A stretch of DNA of 64,000 nucleotides, from NCBI GenBank assembly GCA_033961575.1, contig CM066730.1, positions 157,507,523 through 157,571,522 of the forward strand. The letters run 5' to 3'. Of the stretch, positions 61,663-64,000 are shown piece after piece (position 1 is the stretch's first letter; every line of letters begins with the position of its first letter). A model generated the notes under the pieces. The model had not been told where the DNA came from and did not search any database. It was given only the letters and a program-made list of their open reading frames with translations. The stretch comes from Aselliscus stoliczkanus. Lineage: Eukaryota > Chordata > Mammalia > Chiroptera > Hipposideridae. The translations under genes and the position numbers were made by a program.

Positions 61663-63555
61663 AATGGACATTCAATGATATTGCAAAACTTCTGCATCCC
61701 AGGTCATACGTCACAGGAGTCTCTTAGGATTGGGGGTGGGCCATGTCTGTCCCATTGGAGATACTGCTGTTCTATTTTTAGTGGTCATTTTGCTTATCCA
61801 ATGACCCAGGGACAGATGTGCCTTGATTGAGATGCCTTAATTAATATGACAATACTTTTTGCTTATCGCGTTTTTCTACCAAGAGTAAGAATTCTGACAG
61901 CTGCCTGTTGAAGCAGTTTGCTTACACAGTCATTAGAGCTTGACGAAGTCCATTAGGAAGACAAAGACTTCAATGTTGAATCATTATACTTACTAGTCTC
62001 CTAAGAAAAAATGACTTCAGAAGATTCTTCTTTGAAAGTTACTGGCTTTGTCAGGAAACCTTTTATTTCCTTCTTTTGGAAAAATATGTGCTGTTTTTCC
62101 CAGCCCTAGTGCTGATAGAGTTAGGAGTTTGCAGGTGTAAAGTCCTCCCCCCTCCCCTCCCCCATCTCTCTCCAGGGGGTTGTATGTGAGAAGGTGTTGC
62201 TTTCTCACTCAGCGAGCATGTTATGTGCTACCCTGTTGGATGCCTGCTGTGAGCAGAGAGAACCCCTGTGCTGGTTGAATGGAATGAGCCTCTTGGGTGG
62301 CTGAGACTGCAACCTCATAATGCCAACTTTTCACTTAAAGCATCTTTCCTACCCATAATGGGATTGAAGCAGTATAGGTAATTGGTCTAAATTTGTATAG
62401 TTTTGAAACCTCTGTCTTGAAAATTACATGGTTTCCTATAAGGAGCAGCAGAGTATTGTGTCTGCTCAGCAAAAACGTGCTTTTATTTTTAAAATGTTTA
62501 CCATTAGAAGTGCCAGTTTACCCCAGCTTTTAAGATAGCTTAAACCAGTGCCCTGGCCTGTGTGGGCATGCCTGCACACACACTCACAGATACAAATACA
62601 CATATACCCTGCCATTTGGGTACCTCTCTATCTGTCCTGGCACAAGATCGTGCAGGGCTTTGGATCCAGGGGCTGATCCTAAAAACTCCGAGAGACTTTT
62701 TTTATTCTCCTAAAAATCAGTTACCTAACTTGGAGAACATTGGATGGAGAAATAGTTGACTGTTCTATTTCTTGACCTGGGAAGTAGCTGCATGTGTATT
62801 CACTTTATTCATTAAGCTACACATTTATGTTTTAGGCACTTGAATATGTACGTGTTAATTTCACACAAAAGCATTAAGAAATTAAAAGGAAAGGGTAAGA
62901 AGGCAGGAAAGCACAACATTTTTTTCATTTTTACCTTTTCAAAAAAACAAGTTCAGATTTACTATTACTTTTGAGTGTAGACAATAGACCAAGTATGATT
63001 AACTAGATTAGAAAGAAAAACGGAAGGGAGAGGAAATAATAATAATCTCTGAATCTTTATAAACTGAAACAACCCACGAAAATTCCACATTTCCCTTTCC
63101 GATGTTTCCTAATGTGTGTGTTTTCCTATAGCTGACAAGTTCCATAGGTGCTCATAGTCATTCAGGAAATCTACAGCCTGCCTTGTCCTGGGGGCCAAGA
63201 AAACAGGTGCAAAGCTCAGTGTGTGCCTTCAGATGGAAAAATAGAGAAGTAAACAGTCAAGTGCTACAATAGCCATGCAGATAGGTAGGTGCTCTGGGAA
63301 CAGAGCCTCACCTGAGCCTTGAAGGACCAGCTGTCATTAAGGCTAAGTTGAAACAAAAGGGAGAGCTGGAAGTGCAGACCAAGATGTGTGACAGTGTGTT
63401 ATGTTAGGCACGGTGGTTTTCTACTGATGTTCAGGGCAGGGACAAATAGTTCTCTGAACCTCCTATTCCCAATTTTTTATCTGTTTTAACTAGCGGGGTA
63501 CTGTGTACAAATTAGGCCACTATTGATTGAAAAACAAATATAAATACTCATATTT
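61663..63555. other. PSMB2: PSMB2 intron 3, unique-looking segment
   Basis: No exon or RNA gene supported. 63265-63350 resembles the ancient repeat of 10950 (CCATGCAGATAGGTAGGTGC, CTGAGCCTTGAAGGACCAGC). Confidence 0.4.
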
Positions 63556-63559
63556 TTCT

Positions 63560-64000
63560 TTTTTAATTTATTTATTTTAATTAGCTTCAGGTGTACAACA
63601 CAGTGCACTAGTTATACTTTTTACCCCTCAAAGTGACAACCCCCCTCCCCGAATTCTCCCCCTCACTCCTCCCCCCCATATCATACTATCTATTACAATT
63701 CCTTTGACTCCCTTCCACCGTATAATCCACATCCCGTGACTATCTATATATTCAATTACAGTTGGTATACAGTATTATACAACATCAATTTCAGGTATAC
63801 AGTGCAGTGATCAAGCCTCTACTCCATCCATGAAGTGGTCTCCCTAACAAGACGTGAGACCATCTGACACCCCACAAAATTTTTGCAACGTTATTATATT
63901 CCCCGAACTGTCTTTCATATCCCTGTGGCAATACTGTAGTTACCTATTTATGCTGTCTAATCCCTTCCCCTTCTCCCTCATCCCCACCCCCTCCCAACTA
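63560..64000 (-). mobile_element. Young L1 3' UTR, cut by the window edge
   Basis: TTAATTAGCTTCAGGTGTACAACACAGTGC, AAAGTGACAACCCCCCTCCC, CATATCATACTATCTATTAC, CCATGAAGTGGTCTCCCTAAC and ACCATCTGACACCCCACAAA. Colinear with 44363-44883 over its visible length with limited divergence. It lies antisense to PSMB2. Confidence 0.88.

Overview
This window is mammalian nuclear DNA, probably from a bat and most likely a rhinolophoid or other Yinpterochiroptera. The evidence is a set of tRNA-derived SINE families with the look of bat SINEs, young L1 3' ends, a small mariner MITE of a kind found in bats, and ancient mammalian repeats (MIR, MLT1, hAT-Charlie types, old L1). The bat call rests on repeat style recalled from memory, not on a database search. 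There are no bacterial, plasmid or CRISPR features.

The only protein-coding gene I can support is PSMB2 (proteasome subunit beta type-2, beta4) on the + strand. It begins in a CpG-rich, TATA-less promoter at about 48.12-48.42 kb. Exons 1-3 lie at 48305-48395, 52855-52977 and 55848-55918 and encode residues 1-95 of about 201. The gene continues past the right edge. The reading frame is intact, the splice sites are canonical, and the residues match mammalian PSMB2 as I know it.

Positions 1 to about 48 kb are non-coding intergenic sequence upstream of PSMB2 (in human the gap towards C1orf216, from memory). It is a patchwork of repeats with a few unique stretches. These include an isolated CpG-island-like segment (about 3.69-4.46 kb) and AT-rich blocks dense in homeodomain, POU and E-box motifs (about 9.4, 22.0, 28.2 and 36.8 kb) that look like candidate regulatory elements. 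The rest of the window, 48.4-64 kb, is PSMB2 introns, again heavily invaded by SINEs, especially intron 2.

The most interesting observations are these. (1) A candidate 21-nt in-frame microexon at 56091-56111 in PSMB2 intron 3, with a perfect donor and a very long AG-free acceptor tract. (2) A SINE family in two forms. The short form (about 100 bp) stops at a hairpin followed directly by a poly(A) tail. The long form (about 440 bp) has an extra body with internal tandem units and a 3' end carrying AATAAA and TCTTT. (3) A fold-back SINE remnant and a SINE split by a retroposed poly(A) sequence, both in intron 2. (4) A mariner MITE nested in an older hAT element so cleanly that the empty site can be inferred. 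(5) A 74-bp uninterrupted purine-pyrimidine alternation with Z-DNA potential.
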